Of a stretch of 64,000 nt of DNA, positions 10,431-23,706 are shown one piece after another. Source of the DNA: Ctenosaura bakeri (taxonomy: Eukaryota > Chordata > Lepidosauria > Squamata > Iguanidae); contig CAOLHI010003128.1 of NCBI GenBank assembly GCA_948474755.1, positions 1-64,000 of the forward strand, read 5' to 3'. Within the stretch, counting starts at the first letter, position 1; each line of letters begins with the position of its first letter. The translations under genes and the position numbers were made by a program. The notes under the pieces are model-generated. The model was not told the DNA's origin. It did no database searches and saw nothing but the letters and a program-made list of their open reading frames with translations.

Positions 10431-11707
10431 TTGATTTTTTTCCCTGCATTTTGCTGCATGGCCAAAATAACTACCCCAAATATCTTTCAGGGGAGTTTCA
10501 TTGAAGTTTATTTCTCAAGGAAAATGAGGCACTCCAAAATAAGACAGTTGCTTGTATATACTCATGCAGCTCCTTAGATATGATGAAATATTTAAGATTG
10601 TTAATAAAATAATGGCAAGACAATGGGCTGGTAAGGATCTGTGCATTTCCAGGGTGGATGGACTGTTGAGGTACATTTGGAAATGAAACGAAAAATGAAA
10701 CTGAGGGCGGAGAGAACAATGAATTGTCCTTTTCAAGCTCCTAATGGCTTAGAATAATAATCCAGGAACTAGGACTGATTTGTACAGATAGATGAATCTA
10801 GTTCCACAATATTTTGTAGTGTTGTGTAGTCTCACACTTGTTCTCAAATAATTGTGTGGGTCAAGCTAGACAATATATTTAGTATTTTCCCCCCAGAGAT
10901 ATTTCCCTAAATAGTGAAAGACATCTGTTTGTCATAGCACAGGATTTTCTTCAGCTATATTTGTTGTACTTCTTTTTCTACTTTCAGAGTTGAAGATCGT
11001 CCTAACACACATACATGGCAAGCTTTCTTTTAGCTAGATAGAAAATATTTTCCTTAAAAAAAAATTGAATCACCTGTGGAATACAAGTTTCAGCAAGGTA
11101 GAGAGAGAAAAAAGTTCATGACCTCCAACTAGTTTCGCTAAGTCTGCAAACAAAACCCCCAAATATTGCACAATGGATCTGGAAACCTCAAAGTCTCCGG
11201 CTCATCTTACATCTAACAGTTCAGGTGAGCTAGTGTCAACATCACACAAGGTGAGAAGTAGTATTTCTTACAGTGACGATTCCCGACAAGGAGGTGCCAG
11301 CTGGAGATCTTCAGATGGACCTGTTGTGAACCTGGAGGAGTAGGATTGGTTCCAGCATCTCCAGACTTAACAGCATTGTGTGCATCTGTTGAATTACACA
11401 AGTCTGATGTTATCCTTTGTTAGAAGTAGAAAGGGCAATCTAAGGAAATTAAAAAAGGGTGAGAATTTCATTTGGTTCTGTCTCTCCCTCTCCCTCTCTC
11501 TATGTCTCTGTCTCTTTCTCATGTGTGTACGTGTTTAGGAGCTTTAAAATATTTTTATTGGATTTTTAAAATATAAATGCAGAGAAAGGAGGGAAAGAAA
11601 AGTAAAGGTGGGACAGGGTGAAGTAATATAAATGATACAATCCTGGGCTAAGTGACTACATTAATGTAACTTGAACAATGTCTGGTTCCTATTAGTTAGT
11701 CCAGTTT
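10431..11707. other. Mostly unique, no gene seen
   Basis: No coding evidence. A CT-rich simple stretch lies at about 11477-11525. Positions 11535-11660 (AATATTTTTATTGGATTTTT then an A/G-rich run) resemble an L1-type 3' end in minus orientation, but no protein match is visible to confirm it. Confidence 0.35.
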
Positions 11708-11950
11708 TGTGTGTGTGCATGTGTGCACGTGCACACGTGCTTTCAAGTCACTATCAACATATGGAAGCCCCATGAATTTCATAGGCTAAGAATCCTCAGA
11801 TGTCATTTGCCATCACCTTCCTCTGAGATATAGCCATCAGCACAAAGCATTCCTTGTTGGCTCCCCCATCCAAGCACTAACCAAGGCTGATCCTGCTTAA
11901 CTTCCAAGATCAGATGGGACCTGGTGTCTTCCGGGTATTTTGGCTTATTC
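11708..11950 (-). mobile_element. 5S-rRNA-derived SINE
   Basis: The segment 11855-11946 is a diverged reverse complement of 5S rRNA, readable from CCCCCATCCAAGCACTAACC through GATCCTGCTTAACTTCC to GATCAGATGGGACC. It is joined to a tail (GCTTTCAAGTCACTATCAAC and following) related to that of the tRNA SINEs. A GT/CA simple stretch lies at the 3' end. The 5S part is a promoter module, not a 5S gene. Confidence 0.85.
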
Positions 11951-13734
11951 CAACTACAGTAGACCCAACAAATGAATTGCTGAATATTGAGTCAAATTCC
12001 AAGGACAGAGAGACAGATAGTCATTGACCATCATTTACTTGGAATTGACCTCTACAGAATACAAATTACTGGGTAACTAAGATAGTAAGACCTTCTAACC
12101 ATGGACTGCTGATGACTATTGGTGTCTTCATCCTTGTACTTTGAGACTTTTAGCTACCGTAAAAGCATGCATTATCTAATTGTGTCAGCCAGCAGCTAAG
12201 TTCCAAGTTGCAGCAACACAGGGTGACATCCTGTTCCTGAGTCCCAACAAAAGCAGTCCAATTCAATCAATTGTTGAATGGTGATCAACACATAGATGTT
12301 GCATTGCATTGATCCAATGATCTACTCTAGTCAGGATTTAGGCCAAAGTATATATGTATCCACAAATTACAATTTGGTCAAATTCCAAATTAATACATTG
12401 CAATATATTTGGCCAGAAAAGGGCAAACTCAGGGCACACTCTCCTCATATGCCACAAGCTGACATTATCTGAAGTACATTGCCAACCTGCAGTATAGATT
12501 TAATGAAAGAAGATGGGTAAAAGAAATGAGATACAGGAGGATGGAGAACTGACACATTGCTTCAAGCAGGTAGAGGACTTAGAAGGCTTAGTAATTAAAA
12601 TTCTAGTGTTGAATCCCTATGCATTTCATCATGTTAGTGGTGCTGAATTGCAGTTGCCTCCTCTTTATTCTAAGAGGTTCCTCATTAACAATAACCACCT
12701 GGAAGGCAGATACAACACATTCTCCTCATGCTGGGAGTAACTTAACTTGTGGTTCAGTATTGTACTGAGGTCTTGGGATCACACGTGCCTCCCCACTCAA
12801 TCACGGAGGGTTGCACTTCTCTCATACTCCCACCCAAAGTTTTCATAGAAAAGGGCCCACCTAGTTGTTTGTTGTTGTTTAAAGAAAGACTATCCGTAGC
12901 CAAAAATAGCAAGGGAGGCAAAATCTTAGCAAAATTGTCCCTTTCCCCCACCCCTAGATAGTACAAGAAGCCTTTTTCAGTAAAACAAAATTTTAAATTT
13001 GAGGATGTGGCATGCCCATGAACTCGTCATCTATCAGGTGGCAGTTGATTTGAAAGTGAGGCAAGAAATGATCCCATGATGCAAGCACTGGGGTGTCAAA
13101 GTATGGTGATGTGGTGAACCACTATAAAGGCCAGGATCCTCCCTACCTCTGACCTTTCTGGTTTTGGCATTGCCCATATATTCTCACTAGTGGTCCATGG
13201 AAGCTGTAGCTGCTTCCTTCATGGCTAGGTAGGAATTTTTCAGACTCATGTATATTTGTGAATGCATGTGTCTACACATGTGCCTACTGTATATTGATTG
13301 ATGTAGGCAACCTAGAGACATTGAGTTGGGTGACACCACTAAATAGACAATCATGCTGTATTGTGTGTATATGTGAGTGTGTTACAACCTAGGTAACAAA
13401 GGTGAGATTGAAGATCACCTTTTTGGTGAAAGGGTTTTCTTTGACTCATTCTTCAGCTCCTAGATATGAAGGGAAGGAAAGGAGTTACTTTGGGGGCTGT
13501 CACAAGGCACATGTCACTTTCATGTCTCAAGACTTAGTGCTGGGAGTGGTCTGGATTTCTCTATAAATGAGTATAGAATTCAACCAAAAATGAATATCTG
13601 CTGGAGGAGGACACAGACATTTAACATTATTCATGTCTTTTTAAAATGTGTGAAACCTTGATCTTTTTCTGAGTGGGTCCCATCTTCTTTAAAAAGGAAA
13701 TGACCCTCTCTGCCTATTGATACGATACCTTCTC
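11951..13734. other. No gene seen; decayed repeat near 11955-12340
   Basis: Words such as GTAGACCCAAC and TTGATCCAATGATCTACTC indicate old copies of the interspersed repeat family noted at 5195. The remainder shows short frames only. No gene is supported. Confidence 0.4.
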
Positions 13735-14535
13735 CTTCAACAGGTTCTAAGAGGGGCTCACAGCCAGTTAAAATAAAACAAAGCAAATAAAAACAAGCAA
13801 ATAGAAAGCTTTGAAACACAATATAAAACACAGCAGTTGGAGGAATTAAAACACAGCAGTTGGCAGAATTAAAGCAAACAGCAACAAAAGAGTGTGGAAA
13901 CAATTATACTATTTTTCTCTGGGAAGAAGAAAAAAAAAGGTCTTTACTTGGTACCCAAATTATATCAAGGTTATTCTCCCTAGACTATTGCACAACCAAG
14001 GTGCCACTGATAAAAAGGCTCTTTTCACAGTAGCCACCTGCCATGCCACATCTGACAAGAAGGCAAAGCTTGCCTCAAGATATTGTGATATCTGAAGCCA
14101 AAGAGAAGATGGTCCTCTTCATACTGTTGACTGTCCAGACTGCACAGGGAGAAATTGACAAGAATAGCAGATCAATCATGCTTCCACATTGGCAGTAGTG
14201 GTCCTCCACCACATGCAATTGACTGGTTTAGGGAGTTTGAGATAGATTGTGTGGAACACACAGCTCTGTCCTTGGATGGAAGAGAATGTCCAAGTAGCTC
14301 AGGAAGAAATGTCGCAAGGTTGTCTCCCAGCATCTGCCACCAAAGGCTGTTGCCTCACTTTAATTAATGGTAGGGCTGGTCTTGTAGATCTCTGATGAAG
14401 AGTCTAATAATCTCAGACAGGCATTGAGGCAAGTCCTCCAGATATCCTGGTCCCAGGCCACAATAAGCTTTTAAAGTCAGAACCAGACTGAAAACATACT
14501 GAAAGGCAGGCAGTGTAGTTGGCACAACATAGATG
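13735..14535 (-). mobile_element. L2/CR1-like LINE 3' part, decayed
   Basis: The minus strand near 14515 reads LHCLP, followed by a broken frame with L.K.L..AWDQDIW, corresponding to the LHWLP...FKALHG.GP block that many CR1/L2-type RT proteins carry after the catalytic core. Near 14030 the minus strand fits the later VxRERAF part. Positions 13740-13880 resemble the 3' UTR, with a direct 23-bp duplication at 13825-13870. Stops in every frame show it is dead. Confidence 0.6.
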
Positions 14536-14779
14536 CAACACAATGGTCATACCAGAGTATGCTGTTTCTATACTTATGCATACCACCCAACTGATAACAC
14601 GTGAGCCTATTTTGTACTTTGATATGTCAAGCCAAATGCAAATAGAAACCAAACAAGCCAGACTTGGGAAAGTTTGGATTCTTCATTGCTGTTCCCAGAC
14701 GCCTCCAGCCAACATTGTCGGGGTTCCTCCATATTTTATTGCTTTTGTATGGCAGTAGCCTGAGGGAATAGTGATAGTA

Positions 14780-15060
14780 GAATCTTAGGTTATTTCTAGG
14801 TGCCGAACATTCCTTCCGGCTGGAATTTCACAGGAACTGTTTGGCCAGATAGTAGTCATGGTGATTGGGGTCGTTTGTCCTTTTTACAACTATCTCAGGA
14901 GAAACTGTCTGTTTAAGTGTAGAGTGTGGGAAACAAATCCCATTCTCTAGCTTTGACGTCTGTAAGACAGCATCCCTTGCTATGTTTCAATAAATCTTCT
15001 ATCAAGTTTATTGATTACGTGTGAGCGTGAATCTGTTCCTGACAAACATGGTTCCCAAAA
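14780..15060 (+). mobile_element. LTR-like 3' end, tentative
   Basis: AATAAA at 14989-14994 is followed by a T/G-rich stretch and CCTGACAAACATGG, the arrangement of an R-U5 end and primer-binding region in LTR elements. No matching 5' LTR or coding part was found. A TATA-like AAAATATAAG lies downstream at about 15207. It could equally be unique sequence. Confidence 0.3.
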
Positions 15061-16153
15061 GGACTTTCACAAGTTCTCTTCTCAGGTACCTTCCTTCCAA
15101 TGGTTGGTTACAGGATGTGAAAAGGTTTGAGCAATGGTTTAGCTTAGTGCTGAGGAGAAAGAGGTTAGTGGGCCATAGCCTGGAGGAAGGAGCTAAGGTT
15201 TTCAGATAAAATATAAGAGCAGAGAGCTGGACAGGGTCAGTAGGAGGTGTGTCAGCAGAAAGAACTTGCCTGAACCATTGCTGCAAAGAAAGACAGTCTT
15301 TGTTTGAATTGTTTTTATTCCTCCAGAGGGCTGTATGATTAATCAATGTATTATTTGCCTGTTTAAAGGATGGACTGATCCTATAAAAAAAAAATCTCTT
15401 CAGCAATTAGGAGGGGGAAAAAGCAGCACAAGACTCTGAAATAGATTCCATTCAGCTGGAATCTAGCATTCCGACCCTCGGAACACGCTTGACAAAGGAA
15501 ACGATTGTCTCACAAGGGCAAGTGGAAATCAAAGTGAATGCATATTTATAGCTACCGAGCTGTTTAAAACAACACTCTGAAAACGGCTGCTGAAAACCCA
15601 CTTCACACAAAAGTCATAGTCTGGAATCAGGGAAAAGGGAGGAAGGAGATCAAAGATCTTCAGGCAGCCCAACTCTGCATATAATAGTTTTTTTTTTCCT
15701 TTTTATCAGCTCTTGGCTGTGTTAAAGGGAGGCAGGGCTGCCGACAAAGAAAATATTAAATGAGGTGATGAATAACACTTCTTGGCCTTAATTATAAGGA
15801 TACTGCAAAGCAACAATAATTGCAGGATAAATTATCTTCAAGAGATATTTCCAAACATAGACCCCAAAATATGCATGTCATTATCAAACAATTATTTTAA
15901 GGTTCATTTACATATAAAAAGAATAAATGGAATGCTTCTCTCTGTGTGTGTCTTTCTTTTCCCCCTTTCTCCATTTGTGGGGGTGGTAGAAGTTTTCAGA
16001 GTGGGGGCAATGAAAGATGCATACCCCAATTATGGGTAATGACAGCCCTAATTCTATGTGCCAAGGACATCCTGCCTGACCACCTTCATTGACTTTTATT
16101 ACAGCCTTTAATCAACATATGAGCAAAAATAATAGAGAGGAGATCAAAACTAA
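15061..16153. other. No gene; possible conserved non-coding stretch
   Basis: No repeat was recognised from 15470 to 16140. The stretch 15480-15850 has balanced composition and AT-rich transcription-factor-like words (GCATATTTATAGC, AATATTAAATGAGG) and could be conserved non-coding. This is by appearance only. Frames are short. Confidence 0.3.
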
Positions 16154-16300
16154 GGCCATTTCCGCACTACATGGTTATAGTGCTGTTATTCCACTTTCAA
16201 TATCCTGTGGAATTCTGGGGTTTGTAGTTTACTGAGGCCAAAGAGCTCTCTAGATGAGATTAGATTCTAAAGGCTCCTCTCTAAACTGCAAACCCAGAGT
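16154..16300. mobile_element. Palindromic MITE, right arm truncated
   Basis: Starts with GGCCATTTCCGCACTACATG after a TAA flank. The centre is diverged and the right arm stops after CTGCAAACCCAGAG. Confidence 0.85.
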
Positions 16301-17477
16301 CATAGTCCAAAACAGAGTTTACTACACTAGGGTAACTAGTGTCTTTGGCAGGGACTAATCACGTTAACTTGTTCCTCTTCTGTTGTTCTCCTGGTTGGAT
16401 ACCATTTGAAAACTGTTTCTTTTACAAAAGAGGTCTTTAACAGATTAATCTGTAATGACAGCATGTGATAAGTCTATAGCCTACATTCATGTATCCCAAG
16501 TCTGGTGCCCCATATTTTCCAGTGATGGGGAATATGATTGTCAACTGATAAGTCTGGGTAGAATTTGGATATCCAGTTCTACCATTGGCTATGGGAGGAT
16601 GCGGGACCCTATCAGTGAAAGGGCTAGAATGCTTCTCTGATGTGTACTCCATCACTTGCTATCAATAAAGTTTCTGTTATAGCCTTAAGGTTTGTCAGTG
16701 TTCAGCACCACAAGAACTCTTGGACAGGTCTGGAACTTGTTCTGGAGTAAGACAGGTCTCTCATACAAATGCAATGACAAAGTCATGTTCAGAAGAAGCA
16801 GTCCCAAAGGACAACTCTGTCGATAAGTAGCACAGTGAAGCAGCTGCTTCAGGAATGAGGTTCTGGGTGTCTTATACTGGCAGCACATTGGTAGGGATTT
16901 TTTTTTTAATTGCCACAGAGGAGGAAAGAAGATACAGGGATTTTCTTTCCATGTCAAAATAATTCGGCTAGCTTTGTAACTTCATTTAGGGTGAAGAAGG
17001 AGTGCCCCTGGCTAACTGGCTCAGGCAGCAAAACACCCTGGGCTTCCCCAGGACTTATTCTTACTCTTGACATAATTATAATTGCATGAAAAATAACACC
17101 TTCGAAGGGTATTATGAGGCAGATTCATGTGTGTGGGTAGAACCAGGAATTCGTGCAGAAATAGTAATAAGAAAGTATATTTGAGAAGAAATTACCTCCA
17201 TTCTCCTTCCCCTCCCCTCCAAAACACCCCTGCAGATATCTTTCCCTTTTCCTTCCTCCTCACCTTATTCTCTTGGGACATTCAGAGGGCTGTAATTATC
17301 ACTTTGGGAACACAGGACATAATTGGATATTTCTGGCAGGTTGGCCTAGATTTTCAAAAATATTCAGGTGTTCAGTTGAGGATACTTCATCAGGCCCTGA
17401 TTCTAGAAGGGTAAATCCTAAAATCTACCTTCCCTCAAATAATTTTTAACTAGGTTCTTTTAAAAGACTTGGTGAAG
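16301..17477. other. No gene seen
   Basis: Unique sequence. Two frames of 90-95 codons on opposite strands lack any domain or composition typical of protein. No repeat recognised. Confidence 0.4.
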
Positions 17478-17522
17478 TGTTTGTGTGTGCGTGCGTGCGT
17501 GTGTGCATGCATGTGTGTGTGT
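17478..17522. repeat. (GT)n microsatellite, interrupted
   Basis: Alternating GT with CG and CA interruptions (GTGCGTGCGTGCGTGTG). A potential Z-DNA forming stretch. Confidence 0.9.
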
Positions 17523-17786
17523 AAATTCTTTTAAATTAACTTGAAATAATTCTTGTAATGCAGATGTTTTTAAGACTCAAACCATGTCATTGTACCACTC
17601 AGTTAATAGCTATGATTGATAATGCAATGGCTTTATAAAACTAACTAACACTTCTAACGTTGGAGTAAGCCTTTGAGCACTGGGTTTATGAGTAAACCCA
17701 TGCTGTCACAGGATGATGGAAACTGCAGTCCAACATATCTCGGGCATGAGAATAGAGGAAGCCTGGCTTTGGGGCTGAAAGTCTTA

Positions 17787-18108
17787 GGCCCTTTTCGCAC
17801 AGCATTCGCCATGTGAAAGGGCCTCTAGAGCATTGCGCAATTGAGAGGAGTGGTCCACATAACATCCTTGCAATTGCACGATGCTACCAGGGCCAGCAGC
17901 CGAAAATGGTGAGCAATCGCGCATCACTCAGGGCTCCATGCACACTTACTGTGTGTTCGGAGCCCCTGGAGCTGCAGCGCTCGTGCTTCCTGACCCAGCA
18001 CAGCCTGGGAAACTCCCAGGCTGCACTGTGGAAGGAAGAGGAGGGGCTCTCATGCATGATCCCCGCACCCCAGCACCAAGAAAAGGTAAGTTGCCGAGTG
18101 CCAGAAAT
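17787..18108 (+). mobile_element. GC-rich TIR element C, right end truncated
   Basis: Left terminus GGCCCTTTTCGCAC matches elements A and E. The interior is collinear with element E (62734-63167): an ATG frame starting MKGPLE begins 26 bp after the left end in both, followed by GGAGC..., CAGCCTGGGAA and GAGGGGCTCTC blocks. A perfect donor-like AAG|GTAAGT has GT at 18086. After it the sequence is close to E for a few bases but lacks the AAAGGGC end, so the right TIR is lost. The 104-codon frame is not supported as a gene. Confidence 0.75.
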
Positions 18109-21100
18109 ATTCATGGGTAATGACTAGGAGTGTCATTTTTGGCAAGATTATAGAGGAGATGGCTTGCTCTCCTCATTTGTTGAAAAACTTTAATCTTGAT
18201 TCAAATAAATGTTTGGAATTTCTTCATGCAGGATAGATCCGCACAGTCTGATGTATACTTGGAAAGGCTGAGAAATCCATCTCATTTGAAGAATGCAAGG
18301 GGAACACCAGAAAGAGTTTGATCACATTTCTTCTAGCGACGGCAAATGTAAAACAGTGTATACATGCATAAAAATATCATATTTTCACACAGCTGTGTGA
18401 TTTTATGTCATTCAGTAAAAGTGACAATAGGCATACAAAAGTAGTCAAACATCCTTAGGAGACCCCTGAGGAAATTTGGAACTTGCAGTCCAAAAAAAGG
18501 AACTTTTTCAAGCTCTCGTATTGCTGATGATGCATGGAAAAACTCAAATCGTATCACAGCCAGGTAACTACTGATTGACACAGCAGTTTGCATTTTTCTT
18601 GTTAACGCAGAATGCTAATAGTCACAGCTAAAAGTGAGATGGTGGACACTGATAGCTAGGATCTGTATTTAAAGACCTGCTGGAAAATAAGGAGGAATTT
18701 CACTGTATGCATATTTTAAAATTCTGTGTATATAGTTATCCTTTGCAAAATGACATGTGTGTTGGCATCGCTACTGCTATCTCACCAACAAGAAAATGAA
18801 TTGTTTTCTGGCACATAACCCATTCAACCTGGAAGGCTTCCCAGCTATTTTTAGTCTTTCCCAGATGTACTGAATTAACTCAACAAACAATATTTCTGAA
18901 ATTGCTTTACTGCCCGTAAATTCCAACACTGGCTTAATGTTACATACAAATATGTGCACTGATATTTCTTCCCTTCCCCAATTTCTCTTCCCCTCTTGCT
19001 TTCCTGCCTCCCCCACATAAGTGGAATATCTTTCGGGTTAAAAATATATATATATACTGAATATCTTTGATTTAGTACTGCAGCTGAGGGAAAATATTTA
19101 AAGTCTAGGGTCTAAATCCAGCTGTTAGTCCCAACTCCATTAGACCCATTGAATCAACGGGAGTATAGCAAGTCACCTATGTAAAGTGTGAAATGGTTCA
19201 GAAAATGGAAATAAAGGAAGTTGAGAGGTAAATGGGAGCAGTATGAAACTTCCTTCCAATTATTTAGGTAGTTGGAGCTCCACATTTCCTTAACCCCACA
19301 CCATGGCTGAGATCAGGCAGTGGTAGACGTAGTTATGGCAATGGAACTCCATCACTGTAGCTGCTTCTGCTAATGCTGTCCTCCAAAAACTACCTCTTAA
19401 GTCAGTCAGTGCCCCCAACTGAAGGGTTTCAAGGCACTGCAGAATAAGGGCACTGGAAGATGAGAACTGCAACACTTATGGGCAGCTGGAGAGAAGTTGC
19501 CCTGCATGTTTTAACATGCCCCATGAGTGGGAGAGGCTGCATTCATCCTTCCCGGCTCCCTGATTAAAATCAATAGGACTAGGGGCTTGATTTGTCAAAA
19601 GAATAAAGGCTATATCCAGAAAAGTTAAGGTGTGTCAACGTGTACTCACTACACTGGGTTAAACCTGTTCTTATCTCCCTCCCACTGAAACTGGTCAGTC
19701 CGTCTGTGATATTATACAAATTTATCTGTACCATGCTGTCTCAATTTAGCAGGGACAGTCCTTTGTTATCCCACTTTTTCAGCTGCTTTTAAAATATCAT
19801 AGTTCCTCTCTCCCACTCCTTTATTCTGACCTTACTTTAACTGCTGCAAACTGAGTTCAGGAGCGACCAAATCTTGTCCTTCCCACTAGGCTCAGGCAAA
19901 AGAAAACTGGATATATTTACCTAGGAGAAAGCCCCACTGAATACAGTGGAACTTCTAAATCAGAGTTGGAATTGTTCAGCCAGCTAGGTATTGCTTTACT
20001 ACAAGTCTGTGATGAGGACTGCTTGAAGTTGCAGTTCAATACTATCTAGCTATATTTTCCAAATAAAGATTTGAAGGATTGCTCTACACAAGGGTTTAAT
20101 TTTGGCTGGATCCCAACTGAAATCATCTGCATGAAAAGATTATTTCGAGTGCTTTAGTATGTTTTAATGCTGGTTATATTTTGGAATGTTCGTTGTATTT
20201 ATTTAAATTATAAGGTCATTGGCTTGATGCAAATAAAAGATACCATTAAAAAAAACTGAAATAGATTTTTCACTGTGCCCTTGACTACGGACACCTAAAC
20301 CCAGAATTAATTGGATTGCTAAAATGTATTGAACTTACCTTTTTTTAAAGCAAAAACACCCAACCTTACTAATCTTACTGTAAAGTTTTCAAGCAGTCAT
20401 GTATGATACACAATTATATGTTAACATTTTTATTTGGGAGAGCTAGTGAATTTCATTTTATTTTATTCTTTTGCTTCTGAGGAGAGTTTTATGTTGACCA
20501 TTAAATGGGGTTTTTAATTTTTTTGTAATTTGATTTCACAATCTCCTCTAGCTTCCCAAAGTACTGGTAACACACTCCCTTTCAGAATCCATTAAAACAA
20601 ACAGCTGAGAGTCAGAGGTGGTCTGAATTTTAGAGAAACACAAGCCGATATTGTATAACCAATTCCAAGTAGGTTTTTAATTTGTAAAAGCCACATAGCT
20701 AAGAAAGACGCTAACAACCCACCCACTTCTTTTGAATCAAGATCAAAGGGAAGGTTTTTAAAGAAAAAATAATGAGACATAACCTTATGATGTCCCAGAA
20801 AACCACATTTACCACTGTATTAACTAATTTTAGTCTCCAAAACACAAATACAAAGAGAGAGAGAAAGAGAGACTTGGAATTCTTCCCTCATCTCCCAGTT
20901 GAAATTGTAAGCGTTTTTAAATAGAAGAAAAATAGGTACAGGTCATGAACTCTGTGATTTAATATGGTCATATTCTTATAAAATGTTTTTCTTTCTTTCT
21001 CTTAATCTGACATTAGCATTAATTATTGGCATGGTATACTCATAAAACCAGATTTCTCTCAACCTCATCATCATTGTCATATGGCATATGAAACATGGGG

Positions 21101-21440
21101 CCTAACTGAGTAACTGCAGCAGCCGTGCACAAATCATGAACATATGAAGTTGTTTTATGAAGAAGCCTGGTTTTTATTAGCACTGCAAGCCTACATCTGG
21201 GCTATACCTTTTCAAACTGCAGGCTGGAGCTCACGTAACTGAATACTTCTCCATATATCTGCCTTTGCACAGAGAAAGTTGGCATGCTAGTGAGTAAACT
21301 AGTCATATGAATTTCAGTGTTGCAGTCTCTCCAACATTTCACAGATGAAAGCTGGAACACATGTGGCCAAGCAACATTAAAGTGTGGTCAAGGGGGCAAG
21401 AGCTATTAATGGCAAAGAGCACACAAGCTAGGAGAGGCTG
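18109..21440. other. Long unique stretch, no gene seen
   Basis: No coding or RNA gene is supported. 18470-18520 resembles a decayed hairpin MITE arm (aacttgcagtcc, then ggaactttttcaagctct). 19105-19165 is another piece of the old repeat noted at 5195. 20100-20260 ends in AATAAAAGATACC and an A run, possibly a decayed retroelement 3' end. Several parts (18780-19020, 20940-21200) have a non-repetitive, enhancer-like look. Confidence 0.4.
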
Positions 21441-21605
21441 TGGCAGTTCGCTCTTGCCTGAACCTACTTGGAAGGGCAATATTCAGGGAGAGGAGAGGAG
21501 AGGATTGAGAGGAGAGGAGAGGAGAGGAGAGGAGAGGAGAGGAGAGGAGAGGAGAGGGTTGGATATTGCCCTTGCCGGTAGATTCAGCCAAAAGCAAACT
21601 GCTTC
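21441..21605. repeat. Inverted arms flanking a (GGAGA)n tract
   Basis: A left arm of about 45 bp (CTCTTGCCTGAAC ... AAGGGCAATAT) is the imperfect inverse of the right arm (ATATTGCCCTT ... GATTCAGCCAAAAG). Between them lies (GGAGA)n, about 21487-21557, with one ATTGA interruption. The two arms translate similarly on opposite strands because of the inversion. This looks like a hairpin MITE whose loop has become a pentanucleotide microsatellite. Confidence 0.8.
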
Positions 21606-23502
21606 TGCACATTGAATTCAGTTTGTAGCAACCGAAATAATCTGTGGATAAAGGAGGAAGTGAGTGGAAAAGAAGGAAACCAGGACATTTTAAAAGCAGC
21701 TGAGAAATATGGGAGACAGACAATTATTTGGGACTGTCCCAAGCAAATCAGGACAGTTGGAGAGTATGGGATTGTCAGACCAGGAGCATCGCAGGACTTG
21801 AGATTTCAAGACCAAGCCCAGAAAACTAGGGATGGACCCTGGCAATGTCACAGTCTCTAATGATGTTTCAGGGGCACCTCCAGCTGATATCACAAGGGAC
21901 AACTCCTGGTAAGGGCATTTATCATGATACAATATACTAAGCAATCACCATGGCTGCTCTAATCATGTCCTTCGATTTTATACATATTTTCTGACTGAAA
22001 GTTATATCGCATTGAATAAGAAAAGGAAAAAAAGGCTTTCTCAGAATTTTTTTAAAACCTTTGCAAGCACTGCTTTTAGCAACCCATGGGATTTAGAGTC
22101 CAATCAAAGAAGTTTTTCCAAACTCTCCTTTGAACAGAAAAAAAAATGCCAAACTTTTTCCAGCTTTGTTCAAACACTTTTGCAACAGAGCTAAAAACAT
22201 GGCAAAATTTACCCCACACCTCCTTGACAGCATTTGGTGTCAAAAATCTTTTTTCTTTTCCCAGAGGTTGTATCCCTCCAAGATCTCCTGGGAAGCTAAT
22301 GTGGCCCCAGTACCCTTCCACAGTTGCCCTGACCTACACAGTATTTTTTTTCCCTTCCCTATGGCTTTGTGGGAAAAATGGCAGCCACTATAGAGAGGAC
22401 AGATCCATTAGTGTGGTCTGCCTTTTTCTCCCAAGATCCTAGGGAGGATACCTGGAGGCAAAAGGCTCACCACTACATCCGTGGCAGAAGAACAAAGGAA
22501 AGGGAGAAGAGGGGGGAGAACCGCCAGAAAGGGAGTCACAAGATGAGTGTGACTTGACTGAATAAATAATGAAATGCTTGGACTTTTTTAAAAAAAAAAT
22601 TGCAAAAACAAATGGAATAACAAAACAAAGAGGAAAAAGTGGCCTTGCAGACTGCTTTGACAGAGACAGGTAGTATGTCCAGGGGAGGCAATCAAATATC
22701 AGAGGTGCGGAGAGACTGCTGCTATGATGTAGTTTAATCAAAGAGCTTTTGACTGCATGTGCATATTTCCATGTTCTTCAAGATTTCAGAATAGTTGGCA
22801 TAGTTAACTTCAAATCTTACTAGTTAATTGTTGGCACGAAAAGACAAATTATGAACAGGGGAGCTATTCTGGGAGGGTTTAAAGTATTTGAATAATTTAG
22901 ACCCCTGCCGTTAATGTGACAAGATTGTTTTTCTCTTGCCGTCACCTGCTGCTACAAGAATTAAAACTGTCGGGGCACTCTCTGGCCTAGGCCAGGCCGT
23001 GGTAATGAGCTTTATCAGTCTATAAATGAGTTTATGCAGCAAATTAAACTGTAAATTTGGCTGGAGTGGTAAATATTTAGAAAATAAAGATATGCAAAGA
23101 TAATGAGCAAGGCTGCGGTGAAGAGGGTGGAGGGGAAAGTAAAATGTCAATCCTTTAAATCTTCAGCCTGGTAGGGTTTCAGAAAGTTTACTGCCAGTAT
23201 AGAGTATGTGTGTGTTTCTCTGATAAATATATGGATATCTCTGTAAACAGCAAGGGAACACTTAATTTCCACAGTTGTTACAGGCATGTACAGTAAAAGT
23301 GCTGGGGGTTTGGCTGTTTAAATATTGCTGAATCAAAAATACAGCCAAGTTTAATTAGCAAAGAAAATATATCTGTTTAGTCTGATCAGTTCAAAGAGGA
23401 GGAAGGGTTGAAGTGTGACAACTCCTTCCTTTCTGAAGAGGTCTCCAGCAACAGGAACAGGTCAGACCAATATGGAGGCAGTGGTAAGAGTTCCACTCTC
23501 TC
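21606..23502. other. Mostly unique; possible conserved block at 22880-23160
   Basis: No gene is supported. 22010-22330 contains runs of A and T and repeated CAAA/TTTTTCC words producing lysine/phenylalanine-rich frames. 22880-23160 is free of repeats and contains AT-rich factor-like words (GATATGCAAAGATAATGAG, AGTTTATGCAGCAAATTAAA) and a CTAGGCCAGGCC word, consistent with conserved non-coding sequence by appearance. Confidence 0.35.
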
Positions 23503-23705
23503 GGGACATTTCTGCAATACACTGTTCTAGTGCTATTATTCCACTTTCATCATCCTGTGGAATTCTGGGGTTTGCTGTTTTACTGAGGTCAAAGAGCTCT
23601 CTGGCTGAGAATTCTAAATGCCGCTCCCTAAACTGCAAACCCCAGGATTCCATAGGATGTTGAAAGTGGAACAATAGCACTAGAACAGTACAGTGCAGAA
23701 ATGGC
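23503..23705. mobile_element. Palindromic MITE, long subfamily
   Basis: Complete: a left end GACATTTCTGCAATACACTG and a right end ending in GCAGAAATGGCC, arms of about 85 bp, and the centre TGGCTGAGAATTCTAAATGC. The central box CTCTCTGGCTGAGAATTC is shared with copies at 34585, 36145 and 53223. Confidence 0.92.
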
Positions 23706-23706
23706 C

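Noticed and set aside
15008..15406. 132-codon minus-strand frame as a retroviral or host gene
   Set aside because: No motif recognisable; it overlaps a tentative LTR-like end and has no supporting neighbours.
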